Shown here one piece after another: positions 8,305-15,923 of a stretch of DNA of 18,877 nucleotides. The notes below the pieces were generated by a model, which saw only the letters and a list, made by a program, of their open reading frames with translations, was not told the origin of the DNA and did no database searches. Made by a program: the position numbers and the translations under genes. Source of the DNA: JAADHY01 sp964428935 (GTDB lineage Bacteria; Planctomycetota; Planctomycetia; Planctomycetales; Planctomycetaceae); NCBI GenBank assembly GCA_964428935.1, contig CAYSAG010000075.1, positions 1 through 18,877 on the forward strand, given 5' to 3'. The number at the start of each line of letters is the position of its first letter. The first letter of the stretch is position 1.

Positions 8305-8334
8305 ATTGTGGACTGGTCCACCCGTCGTTGTCCA
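8305..8334 (-). promoter_or_regulatory. candidate promoter for the M48 gene
   Basis: On the minus strand TGGACA (8329-8334, five of six against TTGACA) is followed after 18 nt by CACAAT (8305-8310, four of six). The spacer and -10 overlap a palindrome: GTGGAC at 8308-8313 pairs with GTCCAC at 8316-8321. The implied leader is about 470 nt, which is long. Tentative. Confidence 0.25.
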
Positions 8335-8357
8335 GTTTGCCGCAGCCGACGCGAAAC

Positions 8358-9971
8358 TCAACGGCCGCTTCTTTCGCCCGACGGTGGTTTCAGGCCGTCC
8401 ACTTGCAGCTCGCTCAGCCGGCCCGTCTTCAAGTCCAACACGCACAAGCGGTGGTGGTTCGTGTCGGCGACGAAAAGGCGGTCGCCGACGCAGCTCAGTC
8501 CGCCCGGCTCGGCCAACGCCCCGGGACTTTTGCCGTCTTCTGCCGCACCGTCGAACACAGTCGTCACGCGGCCCGTGTCCGGGTCGACCGACCGAATTTT
8601 GTGGTTGTACGTGTCGGCCACCAGAACTTGGTCCTTCCACCACGCCACGGCCAGCGGGTGCTGGAACCGAGCCGACGCGCCGACGCCGTCCCGGTCTCCA
8701 AAACGGAACAACGCCCGGCCGTTGGGCAAGTTGGACGGCCCGGCCAACGTCTCGACCTGCCCCCTGCCCAGTCGCACGCGACGCACGGCCGACCCTTCGC
8801 TGTCGGCCACGAACAAGTCGGTGCCGTCTGTCGTCAGGCCGGACGGCTGAGCGAAGGCGGAACGCGAGAGCGGTCCGTCTTGCACGTCTTCGCGTCCGGT
8901 CCCGGCGAACACCTCCAGCGTGTCGGCACCCAGACGGTGTTGCCAAAGCTGGTGGCTGCCGGCCATGGCCACGTAAAGCACGTCGCCGACGGCGCACAGG
9001 TCCCACGGGCTGTTGAGCGGGGTCGAGCGCAGCGGGCCACCGCGCGGACGACCTCGAGCTTGCCGGCCGGTTCCGGCCAACGTTTCCACCGTGCGCCGTT
9101 TCAAGTCCACCACGCGAATGAGGTGGTTCTCGGTGTCGGCGACAAACAACCGCTCGCCGACCAGGGCCAAGCCTTGCGGGTGGTCGAACGAAGCCAGCTC
9201 GAACGGGCCGTCTCGTCGTCCCAGTTGTCCGCTGCCGACCACGTCGAGCAGTCGGCCGTCCAGCGAGCAGACAACGATTCGGTTGTGGCCCGTGTCGGCC
9301 ACGAACAGCCGGCCGCGCTCGCCGTCTGCCAGAACTTTGCCGGGAAAACGCAGCGGCGTCGGAGCCAGTCGTTCCAAGTCCCACCGGAGCGGCTGGTCGT
9401 TCAGCGTGCCTTTGGCCCGGTGGTACTGAATGAGTTCGCGAATGGCCCGGTCCAGAGTGTCGCGGTGCCCTTCTCCTGAAACAAAGCCGCAGTAGTAGCC
9501 TTCCGGGTCAATGAGCACCAGCGTGGGCCAAGCGTGAACGTCGAACTTTCGCCACAGAACCATTCGTGAGTCGTTCACGACCGGGTGCCGAATGCCCAGA
9601 CGCAGAATGGCTTGCCGAATGTTCTCGGTCAGCTTTTCGTTGTCGAACTTAGCCGAGTGGACGCCAATGACGACCAGCTCGTTCGCGTACTTTTCCTCCA
9701 GGAACTTCAGGTCGGGCAAGACGTGCAGACAGTTAATGCAGCAGTAGGTCCAGAAGTCGAGCAGGACGACTTTGCCGCGGAGCTCTTTCAGCGTCAGCGG
9801 CCGTGACGTGTTCAGCCAAGCGGTCCCGCCGTCCAAACTGGGAGCCAACGTTCGGTTCGGGAACGGGTTGGGACCGGGCGGCTCACTCACGGCAATGGCT
9901 CCTTGCAGCCAAAAGGCGACGAACAGCAGGACGGCCAGCGACCGGCCGAGCCGACAGGCACACCGGCGCAA
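8358..9971 (-). CDS. exported thioredoxin/NHL-propeller protein
   Basis: From the start used here the product is 537 residues: a signal peptide (about 1-27), a thioredoxin-like domain (about 45-190) and six NHL repeats (about 209-525). The redox site is C77-C78-I-N-C81 after LLDFWTY, with a cis-proline at HAWP149 and the pattern of the NHLRC2 family. Each NHL repeat has a core such as RLFVADTGHNR, RLFVADTENHL or QVLVADTYNHK, and together they should form a six-bladed propeller. NHLRC2-like proteins are widespread but poorly understood; the propeller probably binds a ligand or partner. The start is uncertain. The frame stays open to a TTG at 10178 with no ATG; TTG at 9995 or 9971 places a signal peptide at the N-terminus, and none has a good Shine-Dalgarno. 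Downstream of the start the calls are firm. Confidence 0.8.
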   Translation of the reverse strand: MRRCACRLGRSLAVLLFVAFWLQGAIAVSEPPGPNPFPNRTLAPSLDGGTAWLNTSRPLTLKELRGKVVLLDFWTYCCINCLHVLPDLKFLEEKYANELVVIGVHSAKFDNEKLTENIRQAILRLGIRHPVVNDSRMVLWRKFDVHAWPTLVLIDPEGYYCGFVSGEGHRDTLDRAIRELIQYHRAKGTLNDQPLRWDLERLAPTPLRFPGKVLADGERGRLFVADTGHNRIVVCSLDGRLLDVVGSGQLGRRDGPFELASFDHPQGLALVGERLFVADTENHLIRVVDLKRRTVETLAGTGRQARGRPRGGPLRSTPLNSPWDLCAVGDVLYVAMAGSHQLWQHRLGADTLEVFAGTGREDVQDGPLSRSAFAQPSGLTTDGTDLFVADSEGSAVRRVRLGRGQVETLAGPSNLPNGRALFRFGDRDGVGASARFQHPLAVAWWKDQVLVADTYNHKIRSVDPDTGRVTTVFDGAAEDGKSPGALAEPGGLSCVGDRLFVADTNHHRLCVLDLKTGRLSELQVDGLKPPSGERSGR

Positions 9972-10169
9972 GCGGCCGCCGGCCGAGCGGTCCAACGAGC
10001 CGCTGGAAGCCGCCGGTCCGTGTTGAGACCGACCAACCGAACGGCACCGACTTGGAACCTCTCTTGTGCGACGTTGACCGAACACCGCACGCTGCCTCCG
10101 CCTTGTCGTGGTTCGTTGTTCTCGAACCGGCCGCCGTTGTGTGTCAAACGGGAGGCCCGTCGAACGAAG

Positions 10170-10194
10170 CGCCGGCAAAGCCCGGACGCCGGCG
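10170..10194 (-). terminator. GC hairpin downstream of the eboE-like gene
   Basis: CGCCGGC at 10170-10176 pairs with GCCGGCG at 10188-10194 around an 11-nt loop, about 35 nt past the stop of the minus-strand eboE-like gene. No U-tract follows. Its position suits a terminator, but GC-rich DNA forms such stems often. Confidence 0.25.
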
Positions 10195-10228
10195 GAGCTC
10201 GGACGCCGCCGAGGGCAGACGGGCCCGA

Positions 10229-11419
10229 CTACGCGTCGGCCGCCGAGGGCTCCACCTGTTCCAGCAGCTCGTGGGCGGCCTGCAGCTCGCGCGTCAGTCC
10301 TTCGACCAGGTCAAACGTCTTCTCTTGCCCCGGCAAGACGCTCCACGTGTACGTTTCGACTTCCAAGTGGGGTGCGTCGGGCAAACCAGCCACGGCGGCC
10401 AGTGTCTGTTGCAGTTCGGACTGCGTCGTCGACAGGCGGCCCAACCGCCGAGCGTGAACGGGGACGTGGAAGTGGACCCGCCACTCGGTCGCGTCGAGCC
10501 ACTCGGTCGGTGGCTGCCGCACCAGCCGTTCCGTCAGGTCCTCGCACCGAAGCACCCGCCCGTCGGCCGTGCGAGCAAACGTTTGGTGTAGGTAACGCGG
10601 CTCGACGAACCGCTCCAGCTCGGTCAGCGCCTCGGGGTCTCGTCCGGGCCGAGACACCTTCAACGCACAAGTCACGTGGACTTTGTTGACGCGAACGTCG
10701 GCCTCGGCGAGCCGCCGAACGGACTGGCCCACGTCCTCGAACAACACGGCCTGGTGGCACACGTCCAAGCAAACCCCAATGTGGCGTCGGACGGCGTCCA
10801 ACCGTCCGCGTCGGTCGGCGTGGGGCCACAACGCCTTTTGGAAAAACGTCACCACCCTTTCGGTTCGTTCCAGCCAGCAGAACGGTTCCGGCTCCAACGC
10901 CAAACGGACCACCCGACCGGTTCGGTCGGCCAACTGGGCCAACTGGTCGGCGCAGTCGACCAGCCGGTCCAGACTGCAAAGAAGCCGGACTTCGTCGACG
11001 TCGGAGGCGAACCCCAAGGGAAGCGTCGAGACGCTGCCGTCCACGTCCTCCGGCAACAGTTCGCCCAACACCTGCGCACAGGACAGCGTGTACTGCAAGC
11101 GTTGCTCGTCGGCCCAGTCCGGCCGGTAGACTTCGCGCTTCACTCGCCGCTTGTGGAAGTCGCCGAACGGAAAGGCGTTCAAGCTGTAGCAGCAAAGTCG
11201 CTCGTCGCTCAACGCGGCTCGCAACCGCTCCAGCTTGCGGCGGTCCGACAGCAGCTCGTGCACGACCGGCGCCGCGAGCCAAAGGCCCACGCTGGTTGGT
11301 CGGCCGAGGTTCCGACCGACCGGGCCGGCGTAACGGCGCAGGCCCTCCAGCACCTCGTCCAGACAGCGGCCCGGGTGCACGTTGCTGCAGTAACCAAGAG
11401 GGAGACGGGAAATGGTCAT
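10229..11419 (-). CDS. eboE: EboE-like TIM-barrel protein
   Basis: A 396-residue protein of the xylose-isomerase/AP-endonuclease-like TIM-barrel superfamily that matches EboE, the 'metabolite traffic' protein of the ebo cluster. Diagnostic stretches are GYCSNVHPG (9-17), SLNAFPFGDFH (79-89), VYRPDW (97-102), GSVSTLPLGF (128-137), LALEPEPF (173-180), CLDVCH (217-222) and HLEVETYTW (351-359). Conserved acidic and His residues (E176, D219, H222, E353) could bind a metal. Ebo proteins are linked in other bacteria and algae to export or trafficking of a small metabolite; the reaction of EboE is not known. The other ebo genes are absent from this window. The ATG at 11419 is chosen because family similarity begins within ten residues; no Shine-Dalgarno is seen, and the frame is open for 208 more codons without protein character. 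It is divergent from the hydrolase gene. The family call is from memory of the sequence pattern. Confidence 0.8.
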   Translation of the reverse strand: MTISRLPLGYCSNVHPGRCLDEVLEGLRRYAGPVGRNLGRPTSVGLWLAAPVVHELLSDRRKLERLRAALSDERLCCYSLNAFPFGDFHKRRVKREVYRPDWADEQRLQYTLSCAQVLGELLPEDVDGSVSTLPLGFASDVDEVRLLCSLDRLVDCADQLAQLADRTGRVVRLALEPEPFCWLERTERVVTFFQKALWPHADRRGRLDAVRRHIGVCLDVCHQAVLFEDVGQSVRRLAEADVRVNKVHVTCALKVSRPGRDPEALTELERFVEPRYLHQTFARTADGRVLRCEDLTERLVRQPPTEWLDATEWRVHFHVPVHARRLGRLSTTQSELQQTLAAVAGLPDAPHLEVETYTWSVLPGQEKTFDLVEGLTRELQAAHELLEQVEPSAADA

Positions 11420-11680
11420 GGCCGCGACAGACAGCTGTTGCGCTGCGTGCCAAGAGCTCCGTTCGGGGACGGGTCGGTGTCCACTGGCAGTCGTCCGAGC
11501 GGTTCCGGCGAGCTCAGCCAGACGCCGCCTCCAGCGAGCCTGCTCGCACAGCCGCTCGGGCTGGCTCGGCCGGACGCGGGCTCTTGCCGGTTCGGTCACG
11601 CACCGTCTCGGACCACGTCGGCCGAACGCCCGGCCTTGGCGGTCCTTGCGTCGACCTCGAGCCAACACCAGCCGCTCGTT

Positions 11681-11710
11681 TTGCCGAACGCGTTTCCGTC
11701 CAGGCATAAT
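11681..11710 (+). promoter_or_regulatory. candidate sigma-70-type promoter of the hydrolase gene
   Basis: TTGCCG (11681-11686) and CATAAT (11705-11710) are separated by 18 nt, matching TTGACA/TATAAT at four and five of six positions. It is one of the few AT-rich spots in the region and faces the hydrolase gene, giving a leader of about 190 nt. Confidence 0.35.
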
Positions 11711-11892
11711 AGGCCACGCCGCGCGGGTTTCCAACGCAGGCCGTTGTTCGGCGACGACGGCGAGCGAGACAACGCGTCCAGCGAGCCAAGGCGTCCAGGG
11801 CAACAACGCGTCAAACAACACAAGCCGTCGAGCAAGAGAAGGCGTCGACGGAGGCAAAGCGTCGGGCAAGACGACGGGTGTTGGAGCAGAGT

Positions 11893-11900
11893 GGAGGAGG
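11893..11900 (+). promoter_or_regulatory. ribosome binding site of the hydrolase gene
   Basis: GGAGGAGG lies 4 nt (counting its first GGAGG, 7 nt) before the ATG at 11905. It fixes the start there rather than at the in-frame GTG at 11878. Confidence 0.75.
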
Positions 11901-11904
11901 CGAA

Positions 11905-14334
11905 ATGAGCGGCGGAGCTGGAGCGGTGGGTCGGTCTTGGTTTCGCGTTTGTGTGGTTGGCGTCGTGGCGGTTGTTGGCGTGTGGAGCGGCGTGGGGCGA
12001 GCCGAGTCGAATTCGCCTCGGCTGCCGGACTTCCACCACCCACCGGCCAACCTGCCCGGAACGCAGAAGCTGGAGCTGTCTCGGCCGCTGGACGAATTCA
12101 TGGTCGACGGAATCAACCGGTTTGCCTTGCGTGAGCTGGTCCGGGCGAGAGAACAGCGTGCGGAACGGTGGCACTGGGACTACCGCAGTGGGCAGCGTTA
12201 CGCGGCCAGCGTCCGAGAAGCTCGCGAGCTGTTCCGGACGCTCATTGGTGCCGTGGACCCACGTGTGAAGCCGGACGGAATTGAGCTGCTGGCGACGCTG
12301 ACCCGCAGCTCGCGAGTGGCCGAAGGAACGAGCTACACGGTCCACGCGGTTCGGTGGCGCGTCTTGCCGGGCGTGACGGCCGAAGGGTTGCTGTTGGAGC
12401 CGACTGGCGAGCCGGTGGCTCGTGTCGTCTGTCTGCCGGACGCCGACTGGACGCCCGAGGACTTTGCCGGACTGACTAACCGCCTGCTTCCGCAAACGCA
12501 GTTGGCTCGGCGACTGGCTCTGCTCGGCACCGAGGTGTTGGTGCCCACGCTGATTAACCGCGACGACACCTGGTCCGGCCACCCGGAGATTCGTTTCACG
12601 AACCAGCCGCACCGCGAGTTCATTTACCGCATGGCTTTCGAAATGGGACGCCACGTCATTGGCTACGAGGTGCAAAAGGTGTTGGCGGCCGTCGACGAGT
12701 TCGAGCGGTTGAACCGGCAGTGCGGGACGGGCTTGCCGATTGGCGTTGTCGGTGTGGGCGAAGGCGGACTGCTGGCGTTCTACTCGGCGGCCGTCGACCC
12801 TCGAATCGACGCCGCGTGGGTCGGCGGTTACTTCCAGCAGCGAGAAGGGGTTTGGCAAGAGCCCATTTACCGGAACGTCTGGGCCTTGCTCACGCGGTTC
12901 GGCGACGCCGAGCTGGCCAGCCTGGTGGCTCCACGCGGCCTGGTCGTCGAGGCGTGCTCGGCGCCGGAAGTGGACGGGCCTCCGCCGCCGCGAGACGGAC
13001 GGGCCAACTGTGCCGCTCCGGGAAAAATCCTCACACCGCGACTGGAGTCGGTCCGCGCCGAGTTCCGCCGCGCTCGCCTGCACTTCGACAAGCTGGGCGT
13101 GTCGGAGCAACTGGTTCTTGCGGTCAGCGGCGACGGGACCGGTCCGGCCGGCAGTCCGCAGGCAGTCCGAGCTTTTTGTCGGCTGTTGAACGTGCCTTGG
13201 GACGGTGTCCGGGCCACGTCCGACGAATTGCCCAAGCGGCTCGGCCCGTTGCCGGACGCGGCCGAACGTCAACACCGGCAGTTCGACGAGCTGGTTGCAT
13301 TCACGCAACAACTGATGCGTCGAAGTGCGAAGGTGCGGCAGCGGTTTTGGAGCCGGGCCGACCGGTCGTCGGTCGAGGCGTGGGTGAAGTCGACCGAGTT
13401 CTACCGACAGTACGTGTGGGAGGAGCTGATTGGAAAGCTGCCGGAACCGACGCTTCGGCCCAATCCGCGCTCGCGGTTGGTGCTCAACGCCGACCGCTTC
13501 GTCGCCTACGAGATTCTGCTGGACGTCTACCCGGACGTCGTGGCCGGTGGCCTGCTGTTGCTGCCCAAGGACTTGCGTCCGGGCGAGCGGCGGCCGGTTG
13601 TCGTGTGTCAGCACGGTCTGGAAGGGACGCCGCTGGACACGGTGACTGGCGAGGGCCGAGCTTTTCGGGCGTACAAGGCCTTCAGCGCCGAGCTGGCTCG
13701 ACGGGGCTTTGTCGTTTACGCGCCGCAGAACCCGTACCGCGGTCGGGACCGCTTCCGAACCATTCAGCGCAAGTCCAACCCGCTGAAACGGTCGCTCTTC
13801 AGCTACATTGTGCGTCAGCACCAACAGACCCTGCGGTGGTTGTCGTCGTTGCCGTACGTTGATTCAGAACGCATTGGCTTTTACGGCCTGTCGTACGGCG
13901 GAAAGACGGCTGTGCGCGTGCCGCCACTGCTGCCGCAGTACGCCTTGTCCATTTGCTCGGGCGACTTCAACGAATGGATTCTGAAAAACGTCAGCAGCGA
14001 AGACCGTTACAGCTACGTGTTCACGGGCGAGTACGAAATGTTCGAGTGGAACATGGGACACGTGGCGAACTACGCTGAGCTGGCGTCGCTGATGGTTCCG
14101 CGGCCGTTCATGGTCGAACGAGGTCACCGAGACGGAGTGGCACCGGACGAGTGGGTCGCGTGGGAGTACGCGAAGGTGCGTCGGTTGTACGACGAGCTGG
14201 GAATCGGAAACCGAACCGAAATCGAATTCTTCAACGGTCCGCACACCATTCACGGAGTGGGCACGTTTCGGTTTCTGCACCGTTTTCTGAATTGGCCCGA
14301 GCGGCAGCAAGTCGACGCAGACCAGAAGCACTGA
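11905..14334 (+). CDS. exported tandem alpha/beta-hydrolase
   Basis: An 809-residue protein with an N-terminal signal or anchor (hydrophobic about 17-30, ending GVGRAE) and two alpha/beta-hydrolase units like acetylxylan esterase/dienelactone hydrolase enzymes. The first unit (about 100-390) has GVGEGG at the nucleophile elbow, with Glu286 where Ser is expected, so it is probably inactive. The second (about 480-800) has a full triad pattern: S663 in GLSYGG, D743 in GHRDG, and H783 in PHTIHG near the C-terminus. The likely chemistry is hydrolysis of an ester or amide in the periplasm, for example on an acylated sugar; the substrate is not evident. Similar two-unit proteins are, from memory, frequent in planctomycetes. 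The start is supported by GGAGGAGG. It is divergent from the eboE-like gene and convergent with the regulator gene. Ile codons are 16 ATT to 5 ATC. Confidence 0.8.
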   Translation: MSGGAGAVGRSWFRVCVVGVVAVVGVWSGVGRAESNSPRLPDFHHPPANLPGTQKLELSRPLDEFMVDGINRFALRELVRAREQRAERWHWDYRSGQRYAASVREARELFRTLIGAVDPRVKPDGIELLATLTRSSRVAEGTSYTVHAVRWRVLPGVTAEGLLLEPTGEPVARVVCLPDADWTPEDFAGLTNRLLPQTQLARRLALLGTEVLVPTLINRDDTWSGHPEIRFTNQPHREFIYRMAFEMGRHVIGYEVQKVLAAVDEFERLNRQCGTGLPIGVVGVGEGGLLAFYSAAVDPRIDAAWVGGYFQQREGVWQEPIYRNVWALLTRFGDAELASLVAPRGLVVEACSAPEVDGPPPPRDGRANCAAPGKILTPRLESVRAEFRRARLHFDKLGVSEQLVLAVSGDGTGPAGSPQAVRAFCRLLNVPWDGVRATSDELPKRLGPLPDAAERQHRQFDELVAFTQQLMRRSAKVRQRFWSRADRSSVEAWVKSTEFYRQYVWEELIGKLPEPTLRPNPRSRLVLNADRFVAYEILLDVYPDVVAGGLLLLPKDLRPGERRPVVVCQHGLEGTPLDTVTGEGRAFRAYKAFSAELARRGFVVYAPQNPYRGRDRFRTIQRKSNPLKRSLFSYIVRQHQQTLRWLSSLPYVDSERIGFYGLSYGGKTAVRVPPLLPQYALSICSGDFNEWILKNVSSEDRYSYVFTGEYEMFEWNMGHVANYAELASLMVPRPFMVERGHRDGVAPDEWVAWEYAKVRRLYDELGIGNRTEIEFFNGPHTIHGVGTFRFLHRFLNWPERQQVDADQKH

Positions 14335-14336
14335 CT

Positions 14337-14359
14337 CGGCTCCGCCGCGCGGCGAGCCG
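14337..14359. terminator. GC hairpin between convergent genes
   Basis: CGGCTC (14337-14342) pairs with GAGCCG (14354-14359), with an inner GCCG/CGGC stem and one bulged C. It starts 3 nt after the hydrolase stop and ends 6 nt before the convergent regulator gene's stop. The GAGCCG arm can instead pair with CGGCTC at 14368-14373. No U-tract is present. It may act as a shared terminator for both strands. Confidence 0.4.
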
Positions 14360-14364
14360 CACCG

Positions 14365-15738
14365 TTACGGCTCGCGGTCTTCAATTCCAAGCGCTTGCAT
14401 TCGCCGGTAGAGCCGGGCTCGGGTCAGACCGAGCAGCTCGGCGGCCTTCGTCTTGTTGTAACGACACCGCCGCAACGTCTCTTCAATGTGCTGACGCTCC
14501 ACCTGTTCCAAGAACTGCTCGAGCGGCTGCGGGAGCACCGTTTGGGGAGGCGGACCGATTGTTTGAGCGTCGAAGCCGGCGCGGAACCGGAACGGCAGGT
14601 CGCGAGTGCCAATGGTCGTGTCTTGACAAGCCGTCCACGCCTCGCTGACCACCGACCACAACTCGTCCAGGTTTCCGGGCCAGTTGTACCGGCGAAACTC
14701 CTCCAGGACCGGCTCGGTGACGCCGCCAATCTGCCGGTCGCTGCTTCGGTTTAGCTGCTCGACGAACGCCTGCACCAACAGCGGCAAGTCTTCCAACCGC
14801 TCACGCAGCGCCGGCAGTTCGATTGTCAGCGTGCTGACGGTGTGGAAGAAGTCCGGACGCAGCCGGTCCTGCTCCAAAGCCGCGTGCAGGTCACCGGTGG
14901 TCGAAACAACCAGCCGCGGAGCGTTCGGGGCCCGCTGCTTCACCACCCGGACCAGCTCCTGCTGCCACTCGCGAGCCAGACACTCCACGTGGCTCAAGTA
15001 CAACGTGCCGACCCGCAGGCCCGGGTGGAGCGGCTCCTCGTCGGCCGACACGGCCCGCCGCAAAGCCTCCTCCAGCCGCTCGGGCGGCAACAGCTCGCAG
15101 TCCAACGGCACGAACGCTCTACCTTTTCCCTTGCCTTCCGTGTGAATGACTCGAGCCAGGTGTTCCTTGCCCGTGCCGCGTTCCCCTTGCAACAGCACGG
15201 GCACGTCGGACTGGACGGCCAGCTTGACCTGAGCCAGCACTTTCTGCATGGCGTCGCAGCGGCCCACGACGCTCGTCAGACCGAAACGTCGTCGCAACGT
15301 CAGGCGCAACGCACCCAGCTCGGCGTGAAGCTGCTGAGCCAACGTGGGACGCACCCGCAGCTCCGGTTCCGGAACGTCGCTCACCACCCCCAGCACGCCT
15401 TGCACGTGGCCGTCGGCTGCCCGCAGCGGAAAGAAGTGAAGCAGGACGGCCGTGGTTCCGCCCTCCGCGTTCGGAACGTACGCCGGCACCTGCTTGGTCT
15501 GCCCTTGCCACACTTCCGGCGGCGGGGCCAGAAGGCCCAGCAACGTTTCCGCCGGCTCGCCTTCACTGGAGTACGAGCACGCTTTGCCGAGCAAGTCGGC
15601 GGCCTTCGCGCCCGTCAGCCGCTCGCAGCCCGCGTTGAAGTACACCAGTTTCCGTTTGGAGTTCAGAACGAAAAGAGCGGTGCCTTCGGAGCCGAACCAC
15701 CGCTGAAGTTTCGCCCGTCTGGAGCTGGACCGCTTCAT
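14365..15738 (-). CDS. degenerate NtrC-family regulator (PAS-AAA-Fis)
   Basis: A 457-residue protein with a PAS-like domain (about 12-122, FNAGCERLTG), a sigma-54-interaction-type AAA+ domain (about 155-385) and a Fis-type helix-turn-helix (about 415-452, NKTKAAELLGLTRARLYRRM). Walker A is intact (GERGTGKE, 185-192) and the late WPGNLDEL motif is kept. The GAFTGA loop that contacts sigma-54 is missing after ELLPPERL. Walker B reads GTLYLSHVE in place of the usual GTLFLDE. The arginine-finger region reads DFFHTV in place of DLYYRL. It should therefore bind DNA and perhaps ATP, but is unlikely to remodel sigma-54 polymerase. PAS suggests a small-molecule or redox input. The ATG at 15738 has GGAAGG 5 nt upstream; the longer open frame adds only an Arg-rich stretch. 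It lies downstream of the sugar kinase on the same strand, 185 bp away. Confidence 0.85.
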   Translation of the reverse strand: MKRSSSRRAKLQRWFGSEGTALFVLNSKRKLVYFNAGCERLTGAKAADLLGKACSYSSEGEPAETLLGLLAPPPEVWQGQTKQVPAYVPNAEGGTTAVLLHFFPLRAADGHVQGVLGVVSDVPEPELRVRPTLAQQLHAELGALRLTLRRRFGLTSVVGRCDAMQKVLAQVKLAVQSDVPVLLQGERGTGKEHLARVIHTEGKGKGRAFVPLDCELLPPERLEEALRRAVSADEEPLHPGLRVGTLYLSHVECLAREWQQELVRVVKQRAPNAPRLVVSTTGDLHAALEQDRLRPDFFHTVSTLTIELPALRERLEDLPLLVQAFVEQLNRSSDRQIGGVTEPVLEEFRRYNWPGNLDELWSVVSEAWTACQDTTIGTRDLPFRFRAGFDAQTIGPPPQTVLPQPLEQFLEQVERQHIEETLRRCRYNKTKAAELLGLTRARLYRRMQALGIEDREP

Positions 15739-15923
15739 GTTGGCCTTCCGACGTTGTCGTTTGCAGCGACCGGTGAATTCGCCGACCGGACGGCGTCGCT
15801 CCGCCGGACGGGAGCGAGCGACCGGACGGCACCGCTCCACCAGCCCCTTTCCCTACGTCGACGCGTGCGGACCGCGAGTCTTCGACCAACGACCGCCGAG
15901 CGCTCGCCCCCCGCGCTCCCGTC

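Larger units (their letters stand above)
7828..8357. other. 530-bp intergenic region with palindromes
   Basis: This lies between two minus-strand genes: the end of the thioredoxin/NHL gene and the start of the M48 gene. Open frames cross it on both strands but have no recognisable content. It holds two hairpin-forming elements (8212-8231 and 8301-8321) and a candidate promoter for the M48 gene (8305-8334). Confidence 0.5.
11420..11904. other. 485-bp divergent intergenic region
   Basis: This separates the minus-strand eboE-like gene from the plus-strand hydrolase gene and should carry both promoters. No coding sequence is supported: the upstream continuation of the eboE frame is Arg/Pro-rich and runs on into the hydrolase gene on the opposite strand. 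One plausible plus-strand promoter (11681-11710) is listed; I see none for the minus strand. Confidence 0.5.

Noticed and set aside
7872..9479. 535-codon plus-strand open frame
   Set aside because: Mostly antisense to the NHL repeats, and its apparent repeats mirror the propeller repeats on the real strand.
11420..12043. 208-codon N-terminal extension of the EboE frame
   Set aside because: It is Arg/Pro-rich, overlaps the start of the divergent hydrolase gene and precedes the point where EboE similarity begins.
11596..13824. 742-codon minus-strand open frame
   Set aside because: Antisense to the hydrolase, whose signal peptide, triad and ribosome binding site are clear. The antisense product is Arg/Gln-rich and lacks domain features.
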